From: Enchytraeus crypticus
Lineage: Eukaryota > Annelida > Clitellata > Enchytraeida > Enchytraeidae
Assembly (NCBI GenBank): GCA_905160935.1
Contig: CAJHZI010000206.1
Coordinates: 432,501-496,500 of the forward strand
DNA length: 64,000 bases
Direction of reading: 5' to 3'
Positions within the stretch are counted from its first letter, which is position 1; the number at the start of each line of letters is the position of its first letter. The translations under genes were made by a program, and so were the position numbers. Under the pieces are notes generated by a model, which made no database searches, had not been told where the DNA came from, and saw nothing but the letters and a program-made list of their open reading frames with translations. Shown here one piece after another: positions 33,201-47,200 of the stretch.

Positions 33201-36200
33201 ACAACAACATTTAACACGCTGTCACAAGACAACAACAACATTTAACACGCTGTCACGTGATGTAATTATATATACATGTGTATATATAACTAAGATACTC
33301 TCTACTCAATTTACTATTTCATTAATCAACTAGGGCTCAACTAAATTCTTCTAAAAGAGAGATACGGATGGAGTCGCTAAAAATAAATAAAATACAGATA
33401 AAGATATTAGAAATATAAACATATAGAAACAGAAATACAGAAATATAGAAATAGAAATATAGAAATAGAAATATAGGAATAGAAACATAGAAATAGAAAT
33501 ATAGAGATATAGGAATAGAAATACAGAAATATAGAAATAGAAACATAGAAAGAGAAAATTTCTATTGCTATGTTTCTATGTTTCTATTCCTATATTTCTA
33601 TATTTATATTTCTATATTTCAATTTATATATTTCTGTAATATAGAAATATAGAAATAGAAATATAGAAATATAGAAATAGAAATATAGAAATATAGAAAT
33701 AAAACTATAGAAATATAGAAATATAAAAATAGAAATATAGAAATAGAAATATAGAAATAGAAAAATATAGAAATAGAAAAATAGAAATAAAAATATAGAA
33801 ATAAGGAAACAGATATATAGAAATATAGAAATAGAAATATAGAAATAGAGAAATATAAATATAGAAATAGAGAAATACAAATATAGAAATAAAAATATAA
33901 AAATAGAAATATAGAAATATAAGAAAGAAATAGAAATATAGAAATATAAATATAGAAATATAGAAATATGGAAATAGAAATATCGATATTTAGAAATATA
34001 GAAATATAAAATATAAAAATAGAAATATAGAAATAAATAATAAAGGTTTAACGTCCATTTCCTCATCCAGGGATGATGTCAGGGACGTCCCCAACAGCAC
34101 ACACCACTACAGATCAATTCACCCAGACCAATCTGCGAAGAAAGAAATGTGCTGAGGAGAAGTAAGGTCCTAAACGAAAGCCAGTCCGGTGATCAAAAAA
34201 TGGTCAAGGTAGATTGATTATGTCTATGGTGGGAAAAGGTAAGTTTTAAGCTTGCTAGAGAATGTTGAAAGAGAAGAACAAGAGTGAAGATTAGCAGGTA
34301 AAGAATTCCAGATTGTTGGTGCTGCGTAAGAAAATGAACGTCTGCCCAATATAGAAATAGAAATATAAATAGAAATATAGAAATAGAAATATATAAATAT
34401 GTAAATAGAAAAATATATAAATATATCAATGTTATCTAGAAGGAAGAGAACCTGCCGCCAGGTCGAGGCACTGTATGGAGAGTTTCCAGTAGTAGTACCC
34501 GGCGTCATCAAACCTGTTCTCTGTCACCGCGTTGTGGGTCAACTGCTCCAGTACCTTTACCGCCTCCCTCTCTAACCCCGCCCTGTGGAACGCTGTACGA
34601 CACCGCACACCATCTTTCTCTCGTTTAGTATCGTTTATTTGTTTATCATAGCACAGATTTGTACCAGAAATAATGGTATATCAAGACAAAAGACCCACTC
34701 ATATGTGGAAATGAAGAGGAAGGCGGAAGATAGAGAAGAGTGGAGGCGTTATATACCATGGACATGCCAGTAGGCAGTGCACTAAGAGAGAGAGAGAGAG
34801 CACAGACTTAAAATAGATGGCTGGAGCCAGTGGCGAAGTCGGTAAGATACTCAACCGCGGATCAGTAGGTGCGGGGTTCAAATCCTGGGCTCGCCGTCAC
34901 TGACATCGCTTTCGAGTGAGGAAACTGACGTTAACCTTAGCGTTGCCAGATTATACAAACAATAGGAACGTGCATGTAGTTAGATAAACAAATAATACAA
35001 AAGAGGCTACCGTAAAAGAGCCGTAGCTCTGCTCGGTAATGCTATAATTAGTAGCTATAGCAGAGTCTAATTGAGTCTGAAACACTTAAAAAATTCTATA
35101 ACAATACCAATTACCGTAAAACCGTTGGTAGCCATACAATTCAATATGTTCAAATTAGGAAATGGCGAGACACTGGCAAGTGAAAACTCAAATTAAACCA
35201 CTGCAGAGAGCGCCAACAGAGTCAATGCTTTCAATGTAAATTTATCTAACTATGTTTCCGATATTTACCTTCTTTAATGGGCAGTAATTAATTTGTACGG
35301 TTGCCACAGATTCTACAGTATTCTGTAGCATAGAAGACATTAGTAAACGTATTTGTTATTCTTAATAGCTGCTACTGACTGTATTACCTCACAGAGTTTA
35401 GGCTATTTTGAGGTAACCTTCTTCCTGATGATTTCTTTAGTTTCAAGTAAAGTACGCTGTATTTGTCGTTTATTATTTTAGACCTATTTTCTCTCGTTGA
35501 TTCAATGTATACTTGTATTTATATATGCATGTTCGTAGAGTGTGGGGCATATACAATCATTAATATTATGCAATACATGTATACTATACTACCATAATAA
35601 TTTTATTGTTGTATTAATAATAGTAATATTGATGGCCTAGATGCTTAACGTAAGTTTTTAAGTGCTTAATAAGAAAACAGTTGTATCAGTTTGAGGCTCA
35701 TGTTTATGTTTTCTGGCCTTTGAGTCCCATTTTACTTTTCTTCATGTAGAATAGTGAACACTACCTATTGTGTATAATTGAGAGCTAGTTGAAGCATCAA
35801 ATTCAATTCAATGAATTATTACATAAAATTCCACTAGGACCCAAATTAACGTCAGAAAGGGCATACGGTTAGTGAGCGCCTAAGCTCCAGAAATTAGTAT
35901 AAAATTTTCTTATCCATACCCTGGTTAAACTGGGATTCAAGGGAAGATGATGATGATGATGATGATGATGATGATAATAATGATGACAATGATGATGACG
36001 ATGATGAGGATGATGATGATGATGATGACAATGGTGATGGTGATGACGATGATGATGATAATGGTGATGATGATGATGATAATGATGATGACGATGATGA
36101 TGATGATGATAATAATGATGATGATGATAATAATGATGATGATGATAATAATGATGATGATGATGATAATGATGCTGAAGATGATGATGATAATAATGAT

Positions 36201-36550
36201 GATGATGATGATCATGATGCTGATGATGATGATGATCATGATGATGATGATGACGATGATGATGATAATGGTGATGATGATGATGATGATAATGGTGATG
36301 ATGATGATGATGATGTTGATGATAATGATGATGATGATGATAATGCTGGTGATGTTGATGCTGATACTCCTACCTTGCTGCGCCTCTTCAAACTTGTCGT
36401 TCTCTGCCAGGAACTGAGCGTACGGCAGATAGACGTCTACCTTGTATTCAGGATATTTCTTAGCCAACGCAAAAGCCTAAAATATTTTAATGGAGGCAAC
36501 AAATGTCAAGAAATCACTAGAAATGTCTACGACAACCCACCACCATAATT

Positions 36551-36585
<35 letters not shown>

Positions 36586-36643
36586 AGTCATCGTCATCGT
36601 CATCGCCACCGCCACCACCACCACCACCACCACCACCACCACC

Positions 36644-36700
<57 letters not shown>

Positions 36701-37092
36701 TTCCCTTGAACCCCGGTTTAGCTAGGGTCGGGATACGAATAGACTTTTTCCACTCCTCTCCGTCCCACGCCATATCATCAATCAATCCCCCATATTTAAA
36801 GTAAAAACAATACGTAAATCTTATGAATAATCAATATCAATATAAATCATAAATAATTTAACTTCCGGGTCCTCGCCATAAGGCAATGTCAGGGACGTCT
36901 CTTGCGGACTCTACACAAACAGGCGCCAAAGCACCACACGATGACGACTGAGTACACAGAGACCACAAGAGAAAGCAAGATCAAAAGAGTGCAAGTCCAA
37001 GATCCAAGGCAAGCGGGTCAAAATTTAAACCTATGGCGGAAAGAGATGGGTTTTTAGCTTGCCAAGGAAAGTTCAAATACAACTGAAGATAA

Positions 37093-37130
<38 letters not shown>

Positions 37131-39591
37131 GGTTTAACGTCCGTTTCCTCATCCAGGGATGATGTCAGGGACGTCGCCAACAGCACACATCACTACAGAT
37201 CAATTCACCCAGACCAATCTGCGAAAGAAATGTGCTGAGGTCCTAAACAAAAGCCAGTCCAGTGACCAAAAAATGGTCAAGGCAGATTGATTATGTCTAT
37301 GGTGGGAAAAGGTAAGTTAAGTAAAAGAAGGGCCTCACCTCCTCCCAGTACTTGGCCTCGACGTGCAGCAGGACGAGGGCTCGTAGGTCCCCCAGCTTCT
37401 CGTAGACCTCGGAGGCATAGGCGTACTGCTCCAGCCTGCACAGGTACTCGGCGCTCTTACGTAGCGGCTCCTCGTCCGCCTTGTCCAGTCTACGAGCTAG
37501 CTCTATCAACCTATCAATCAAACACAGCCAGCTCTATCAACCTGTCAGTCAAACATAGTCAGCTCTATTAGCCTGTCAATCAAACAGAGCCAGTTCTATC
37601 AACCTGTCATCAAACAGTGTCAGCTCTATCAACCTGTCAATCAAACAGAGTCAGCTCTATCAACCTGTCAATCCAACATGGTTGCTATATCAACCTGCCA
37701 TCAAACAGAGTTAGCTCTATCAACCTGTCATCAAACAGAGTTAGCTCTATCAACCGTTCAATCAAACAGAGTTAGCTCTATCAACCGTTCAATCAAACAG
37801 AGTTAGCTCTATCAACCTGTCAATCCAACATGGTTGCTATATCAACCTGCCATCAAACAGAGTTAGCTCTATCAACCTGTCATCAAACAGAGTTAGCTCT
37901 ATCAACCGTTCAATCAAACAGAGTTAGCTCTATCAACCGTTCAATCAAACAGAGTTAGCTCTATCAACCGTTAAATCAAACAGAGTTAGCTCTATCAACC
38001 GTTCAATCAAACAGAGTCAGCTCTATCAACCTGTCAATCAAACAGAGCCAGCTCTATCAACCTGTCATCAAAACACACTCAGCTCTATCAACCTGTCAAT
38101 CAAACAGAGTCAGCTCTATCAACCGTTCAATCAAACAGAGTTAGCTCTATCAACCTGTCAATCAAACAGAGTCAGCTCTATCAACCGTTCAATCAAACAG
38201 AGTCAGCTAAGGAGTAACTCACATGTCCGCCCAGCCATGTTCACCGATGATGCAGACAGCCTTCGTGAACTCTCCGGCTGTGATGTACATCTCTGCGGCT
38301 GTCTTGGGCTCGTTCAGGTTACTGGCCCAGTCAGCCTGCTTAGTCATCAGCATCTTCTTCTCTTTAATATCCTCCGCTCCTACGAACTCCTGCCGTAATC
38401 AATCAATCAATCAATCAATCGATCGATGCATGATTGAAACAATCAATCAATCGATCAATGAATGATTAAAATAATCAATCAATCGATCGATGCATGATGA
38501 AACAATCAACCAATCAACCAATCAATCAATCACATAATCAATGAGTCAATCAATCGTTCAATCAGTCAGTCAATTACGGTCTAAATAAATTGGCTAATGA
38601 TCGGTAGTAAATTCGTTAATAATCTTCTTTTATATCTTTTGTTCACGAGCAGTCCTGTAATAATGTCACTAAATACATAAAAAAACCAGCAATGCATGCA
38701 ATCCTGCAATATCTAATCAAACGTAGATGTATAGAGCGAAACAACCCATGATTGCCAAACAAGCAAAATAGGCCACATAATAAAATAGCCACAAAATGAA
38801 TATAACTCAGGCTACGAAATAAAAAGCTGCCACAAGAAGCCAGATTTTTATAACAGTCCATACACCATTCTCTTTCATTCATGGAAACTGTAGGTTTTTT
38901 TTAGGTTCAAGGTACATGTTCATACTCAAAGTCTGCTTTCTCGCTCCATAAGAGCACTCCGTAGATCAATAAGTTAATCCCTTCACAAAGTCTATGCCTT
39001 ATCTATACCTTATGTAGCCTATAGCTTTGGAAAAGTATGGCTTCTGAGATGGTTTCCCATTGCCTTCCTCAGTTAGATACATTAATAGGCTACCATTTAA
39101 TCCTGAGGGAAAATATTTCATGGTGAGGTGGGTCCCCTCTTACCATCCTCAGCACCTGCCTTAGTCGCCTCTTACGTACACGCAGCAGATTGTTTGCGGT
39201 TTCCCTATTCTACATTGGTTCATCAACCACACCCGAGCACAACACGGGGGTATATATATACCATAAATTTGAATATATACCAAGGACCTGCCACATGACA
39301 GAACACTAAAGAGAGAACGAGATAATGATAATGTAAGCAGTTCACAGTTAACCTTGGCGAGATCAAACATCCTGAGGTCAGTGTACATGTTGAGAGCCTT
39401 AGAGGGGTAACCACTCGTCTTGTACATCCGTGCAGCCTCAGAGAACTTACCCTCGTGAGCGTAGATGTCTGCTAGAAACACGTTCATGTTGCTCTCCCCG
39501 TGTCTACGTCTCTCCTACGTACAGCAGAGAGGCGATTAATCGTCGTCGTCGTCATCGTCGTCATCATCATCATCGTCACCATCATCGTCAC

Positions 39592-39631
<40 letters not shown>

Positions 39632-41615
39632 GTCATCATCATCATCATCATCTTACCTTGAGTCCCAGTTTAGCTACGGTCAAGATTAGATTAGATTGGA
39701 TTAGATAAGATTGGATTAGATTAGATTGGATTAAATTAGATTACATTGGATATGATTAGATTGGATTAGATTAGATTGGATTATATTAGATTGGATTAGA
39801 TTAGAGTGGAGTGGATTACGGTCGGGATTTGGGTTGGGATGTAATTGAGCACAAAACAATAATAAATGACCTCCGACAACTTCTACAGCAGTGTCATGGC
39901 CGGTGAGCGGTTTTCGAGACTGCTTTACAGGTTCCTAACACGCTATTATTAACCCTTCCTGGGGTTAAACATATTCTGATAGCGCCAATTGGCAGCAAGT
40001 ACCGATACAAGATTAACCTTCCATGGGCATATGGGGATATCCATCTTTTGTTGACTGACGTGGGCCATGAACACAGGTCACTTGTATCCAAGGCGAACAC
40101 TCTAACCTTTACCTTCTCACATAGCTGCACAATGCCTAACAGCGCACCATGATGAAATAGATTTGGTAGCGATAAAAGAAATTTGATGGCAGAGTTGACA
40201 GATATGCTCGCTCAATAAACCTAGGACTAATGATTCGAATCCCAGATGAACCAAGCCCAATCATCCAGGACAGATGATATGGAAACAGCCGTTAAAGTTA
40301 GTTCTCAATTCTTATTCAGATTTTAACATACTGACAGATCTATAAAATAAACATCTCTAAAAATAAACATCTCTAAAAATAAACATCTCTAAAAATAAAC
40401 ATCTCTAAAAATAAACATCTCTAAAAATAAACATCTCTAAAAATAAACATCTCTAAAAATAAACATCTCTAAAAATAAACATCTCTAAAAATAAACATCT
40501 CTAAAAATAAATTTCTCTTGCGGTCTCTGTGTACTCAGTCGTCATCGTGTGGTGTTTTGGCGCCTGTTTTTGTATAGGCTGCAAGAGACATTCCTGACAT
40601 TGCCTTATGGCGAGGAACCGGACGTTTAATTTTTATTGATTGATCGATTCATATCAGAGATAAGATAAAGAAAACAGATTATAATAATTAACCAACCGAA
40701 ATGTTTATTAAATAATAGAACTCACTATACAGGTTTGAATTTTACTAATATCCTTTAGAACTATCTACCAAAAATTAGGCTTACAATATTGTGTTGAACC
40801 GGTGGCTTGTTGGCATGTTGATCGACATTGGATCATTAGGTACAAGGTTCAAATCCAGTGCTTTTCCTGCCACCGACATGTTATCAAGCCGGAAACTGAC
40901 GCTATACTTGGCTTAGCCTTCAGGTATCTGATTTTGATATAGATGAAGAAGGCAACAGGAAACCACCTCAGAAGCCATACTTTTCCCAAGGTATAGGCTA
41001 CATAAGGTATGGATAAGGCATAAACTTTGTGAAGGGATTAACTTGTTGATCTAAGGAGTGCTCTCATTGAGCGAGAAAACAGACTTTAGTATGAATATGT
41101 CAATCGAACCTACCACTTGGCAGTGCACTGAAGAAGAAGAAAATACAGATGAAGTGATCGAGATATTTGACTTGAATACTAATGAACTGAGATATCTACA
41201 GAATGAGTACCTCTATATCATAGATGAGATTAAGATATCTATAAAATAAACAACTCTATATCATAGATGAGATTAAGATATCTATAAAATAAACACCTCT
41301 ATATCATAGATGAGATTAAGATATCTATAAAATAAACAACTCTATATCATAGATGAGATTAAGATATCTATAAAATAAACACCTCTATATCGGAGATGAG
41401 ATTAAGATATCTGATGTCCCTTGTTCTCCTGAAAGCCTTGCTCGCTGTCGTCAACTCCAGCGACTGTAGAGCCTCGTGAGCCAAGTGATCCCAATCCCCA
41501 CTGGTTACCCCTAGACTAGCAACACTGTACGCCTCACTACACAACAACAACAACAACAAGTGATCCCAGTCCCCACTGGTTACCCCTAGAATAGCAACAC
41601 TGTAAGCCTCACTAC

Positions 41616-41648
<33 letters not shown>

Positions 41649-44166
41649 GCAACAAATGATCCCAGTCACCACTGGTTACCCCTAGTAGCAACAACAACAA
41701 CATCAACAAGTGATCCCTACATTATTGTTCAAAATATTATCTTAGAATTCAACATACTTGAAAGATTTCTTCTCGAGATACTGGTACATAGATGCAGACT
41801 GTGGTACAGAAATGGTAGTGATGGCATAGCCATTCAAACAGTAAATGTTAGAACCGTTGAAGGCCACGACAAATCCCTGAACATAAATAACACATAAAAA
41901 AATTGTATCATACTTCCATCACTCGTAAATATACTCTTATCATTCGTGTCACTCTTATCATACTCTTATCACTCGTATCATACTCTTATCACTTGTAGCA
42001 TACTCCTTATCATACTCTTATCACTCGTATCATACTCTTATCACTTGTATCATACTCTTATCACTTGTATCATACTCCTTATCATACTCTTATCATACGT
42101 ATCATACTCTTATCACTCGTATCATACTCTTATCACTCTTATCATACTCTTACCACTCTTATCATACTATTATCACTCGTATCATACTCTTATCACTTGT
42201 ATCATACTCTTATCACTCGTATCATACTCATACCACTCGTATCATACTTTTATCACTTGTATCATACTCTTATCACTCGTATCATAAATTTAGTTATTGA
42301 GCGTCTAATTCGCGATTCAAAGGTGCTCGGTTCAAATCTCGTAACTCATGGTCTACTGCATGATGCAGAAACTGTACAGTCAAATTTTGATACTAAATAT
42401 AAAAGGTAGCTGAAAGCTCTTAATCTAAATCTTGCATAGTCTTCGAATTTGACTAGACATAGCAGAATCCTCCAAGAATAATGGTATATCAGAAGGAATG
42501 TTATAAATAATTTAAAGATTCACTCGTATGTGGACATAGTGCACTAAGAGAGAGAGAGTCTTTGAAAATATCTAATTAAACAATGTACAGTACACAAGCC
42601 GTTTAGTGATCCCCTAAAACTACGTTGTAAACAATAATCATAATGACAACAATTAGAGTGCTACTGTCGTCGATGACAGCAACGAGCACTACTGAGACAA
42701 ATACAAGCCGGTGTGCAAAAAGAAGTTCCAAAACGGTGCAAATTCAAAAATTCAAAAACCCACTCGAAAGATACAAATAAACAACTATAGAACGCTGATT
42801 AAGATATAAAACACGTTTAGGAGAACGACTAACCTGCACTTTCTGTTGATGCACAGGGAAATTGGCGACCTTGATGTTAAGCATGCCCACACCACTGAAG
42901 CAGAGCATATCATCATGCTGGGTGTTCCACGCTACGCTCGTGGCATTCGGCTCCTGGTCCAAACATATGAGTAAAATAATTAATAATATTTAATAATAGC
43001 ATTAGTAATTTAACTATAAAGTAGACGGCAAGAGAACATCGGGAAGACCTAAAAGAAGATGGAAGGACTGCCTCGAAGAAGACTTGAAGGCTGCTGGAGT
43101 TAGCAGTTACGGAAGAACAGAAGGAAGAAAAAGAATGAACATTGTGAAAATGGCAAAGAATAGAGTTTTGTGGAGGAACATCATAGAGAAATCATTGGCT
43201 GGAACCAGCCCCAGGATGATCACATGACATGACATCAGTAATCATCAGCAACATCGTAAACTTAATCCCAGTTAATCATTAAAACCAACCCTAGTCAAAA
43301 TAATGACTATGGTTTATTCCATAACAGGAGCTTAAATCACAATCAATCAGTTTGATTGGTCAATCAGCACATTTCTGATCTGCCGTTGGTTGAACGCGAA
43401 TATTTACAAGGATACCAAATTGAAATTAAATTAATGATCACACCGAATGTAACCGAATGTAACCATAAGTTAACAATATCCATCGTTCATAGCTTAACAA
43501 TAACCAATCAATCAACATAATCAATCTACATAATTTAACAAAAAATCAATCAACATAAGAAGGTTCATTAGTTAGCAACAACCATCAACACGGTTCACAA
43601 CTTAACAACAATCAATCAACACGGTTCATAAGTTAACAACAACCAATCAACACGATTCACCAGTTAACAACAACCAATCAACACGATTCACCAGTTAACA
43701 ACAACCAATCAACACGGTTCATAAGTTAACAACAACCAATCAACACGATTCACCAGTTAACAACAACCAATCAACACGATTCACCAGTTAACAACAACCA
43801 ATCAACACGATTCATAAGTTAACAACAACCAATCAACACGGTTCACAACTTAACAACAATCAATCAACAAAGCTCATAAGTTAACAACAACCAATCAACA
43901 AGGTTCACAACTTAACAACAATCAATCAGTCGACACACAGAGTCCACCAAAGTTATTTATTTATTTAAAATTTCGATTTTGCATAGCAAATACACAAAGC
44001 AATGTAAATAATTGAATAGTAGCACATAATTGCAAAATAAAGGTTAACCCAAGGCACTAGGCACTTATAGGGACCCATATAAAGACAATATATAATATAT
44101 ATATATATATATATTTATATATCTACTTATATATCCTATATTATATATATTATTTATGTATATGTA

Positions 44167-44212
<46 letters not shown>

Positions 44213-47200
44213 ATATATATATATATATTCATACATACATACATATACACTAATATACATATGTATATACTCATATACATACACATACATACATATACAC
44301 AGAATAAATACATATATACATAGGTATAGACCTGGAAGAGCAGTTCCTTGGTTTTGATGCTGTACACGAGGCAGGTGTTGTGATCATCTACGACTGCCAG
44401 CTTGCTACGAGACGCGTTGATGTCCAGACATCTCATGCTGCTGTTCAGCTTCAACATCTGCACTGGGAACGGGTTGTCTATGAATATCTGCAGGACCTGA
44501 CAGTTGAAAGAGCACACAGGGTTAATGAGCTGAGCTACCAATAGTAGGATGTAATTATCGCAGTTTATGTTTGTAAAACACACTTCATTTAAACATACAT
44601 TAGCTCAAATATAATATATTACCTATGCGTCTGTTGCTAAGTGAGTTATGTAGGTAGGAGACTACAGAAAATTGCATAAAAAGCTAAAGCTAGGGTTAAC
44701 GTTAGTTTCCTCACTCAAAAGCGATGTCAGTGACAGACGAGCCTAGGATTTGAACCCCGCACATACTGATCCGCGATCAAGTATCTTATCGACGTCGCCA
44801 CTGACTCCAGCCAAGTTGCGACTGGCTCCACCATCGTATCGTAGTTGAAGTGTGTAAAGCACACTTCAACTATACATACATACGCTCATATATAATATAT
44901 AAGCTCTGCGTCTGTGTCAAGTGAGCTATTTAGGTAAGAGACTATAAAAAAATACATACAACCATTTAAAGTCAATTTTTGAACGAGGCCCCTCGACCTA
45001 CCTGACCGTTCTTTAGCCCCACGAGCAGGCCCTCACGTCCTGGTAGACCCCCCGTCACCCGCACGTATCGAACGGGCGACTCCACCACCCACTCTCTCTC
45101 CTTCACACCCTTAAAGTTGAGACACTGTACTCTGCGCTCCTGCACTCAGAGAAAACTATTATATAATTATACCAATTATTATATAATTATACTAATTAAT
45201 ATATAATTATACTAATTATTATATAATTATACTAATTATTATATAATTATACTAATTATTATATAATTATACCAATTATTATAGAATTATACTAATTATT
45301 ATATAATTATACTAATTAATATATAATTATACTAATTAATATATTAGTCAATTCTCTATTAAATCCAGAATTAGTAATCAATATTAACTGGTACTCTTAG
45401 TTGCTGCAACGTGTATTATCTCACACTGCTTTGCCTCTTTTGTCGTTACCCAATTCTTCTTGATTACTTATTTATTTTGCTAGTTAAGCGTGTTTGTATA
45501 TAATGTTATTGTGACAATATAAATACCATTGAAGATTAAAAAACAACAATTCAAAATGTCCAATAGTAATGTTTAGCGCTTAATAGAGTAGCCTATTTTT
45601 TTTTTTTTTTATCTACTGTTATCAAATTACAAACCAAAAATTACATAGTATGTAATTCAAAACACATTACAAAGCAAAAATATCATGCCTTAACTTAGCG
45701 AAGATATCATACAAACCTGATTTTATAGGAGCATAATTACGATTTTTAATGCTATTGACGCAATAAACTCTAATCAAATTAAAAAACATGAGCGAGATTT
45801 TCCAAATATAGCATAATAAAGTATCGCACGGTTTTGTACCGCATTATGATTAACAAATTTGAGAATAGTCAACTGTAAACAGAGGTTGTTTGAAAAATTA
45901 ATCAATCAATAAGAATTTAACGTCCGGTTCGTCGTCATAAGGCAATGTCAGGGACGTCTCTTGCAGACTCTACACAAACAGGCGTCAAAGCACCAAACGA
46001 TGACGACTGAGTACACAGAGACCACAAAAGAAAGCGAGATTAAAACAGTGCAAGTCCAAGATCCAAGGAAAGCGGGTCAACATTTAGACCTATGGCGGAA
46101 AGAGATGGGTCTTAGCTTGCCAAGGAAATACCAATACAATTACAAGACCGAATATCTTGTGGCAGAGAGTTCCATATTGTCGGAGCAGAAAACATGAAGG
46201 AGCGTCTGCCCATGCAAGATATAATGTTTGGTACAGTGAGAAGGTTTTTACTAGAGGAACGAAGACTACGAGAGGGTTGATAGATGGATAAAAGATCAGA
46301 TAGATAGGATGGTTTACCATAATTTAAACTTTTGAAGGTCAAGGAAGTTATCTTGAATTTTATTCGTTCGGAGACGGGAAGCCAGTGCAGTTTCTTAAGA
46401 AGAGAAGAGGTGTGAGAATTGAGCATTTTTACATTGCAGACGACTCAAGAAAGAGAATTTTGTACATGTTTGAGACAAATTGGAGAGGTCTTCGGGAGAT
46501 CATTCAGTAGAGCGCTACAGTAATCTAGTTTAGAATGGACAAGCGCATTAGCTAATACAGTGGCGGAATTAAAATCAAGGCGGACCAATATAAAGCCGAC
46601 CAAAGCAGAAAATGAAGAAGGCAGGCACATGAAGCTACCTTCTGAGCCAAAAATCAGCAAAGTTAGGCCTAAAATTTGATGAGAAAAAGCTAACTTACCA
46701 GAAGGGATAGGCTTAAAGATTGTTGGATGAGGGAATGCACATTAAGGGGCGAAGAGGATAAACAGACAAACCAGACAGACAATGAGGTAATTGGAGGAGA
46801 ATAAAACAGACAAACGAGACATACAATGGGATGGTTGGACGATTATAAAGAAGACAAACCAGTCAGATAATGAGATGATTGGAAGAGAATAAAGCAGATA
46901 AACCAGTCAGACAATGAGATGATTGGAGGAGAATAAAGCAGACAAACCAGTCAGATAATGAGATGATTGGAAGAGAATAAAGCAGACAAACCAGTCAGAT
47001 AATGAGATGATTGGAAGAGAATAAAGCAGATAAACCAGTCAGACAATGAGATGATTGGAGGAGAATAAAGCAGACAAACCAGCCAGACAATGATATGATT
47101 GGAAGAGTATAAAGCAGACAAACCAGACAGACAATGAGATGGTTGGAGCAGAGTACAAGTAGATCACATTCAATCTTAGCGGTGAACTTGTCTCTCACAC

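Noticed and set aside
35937-36804. Poly-Met, poly-Ile and poly-His ORFs
   Set aside because: Expanded GAT/CAT tails of element D; only the IFT122 exon 19 portion is coding.
37511-38216. CRISPR-like regularly spaced repeats
   Set aside because: Units are head-to-tail with no unique spacers, in a eukaryotic intron; they copy the exon 18 acceptor.
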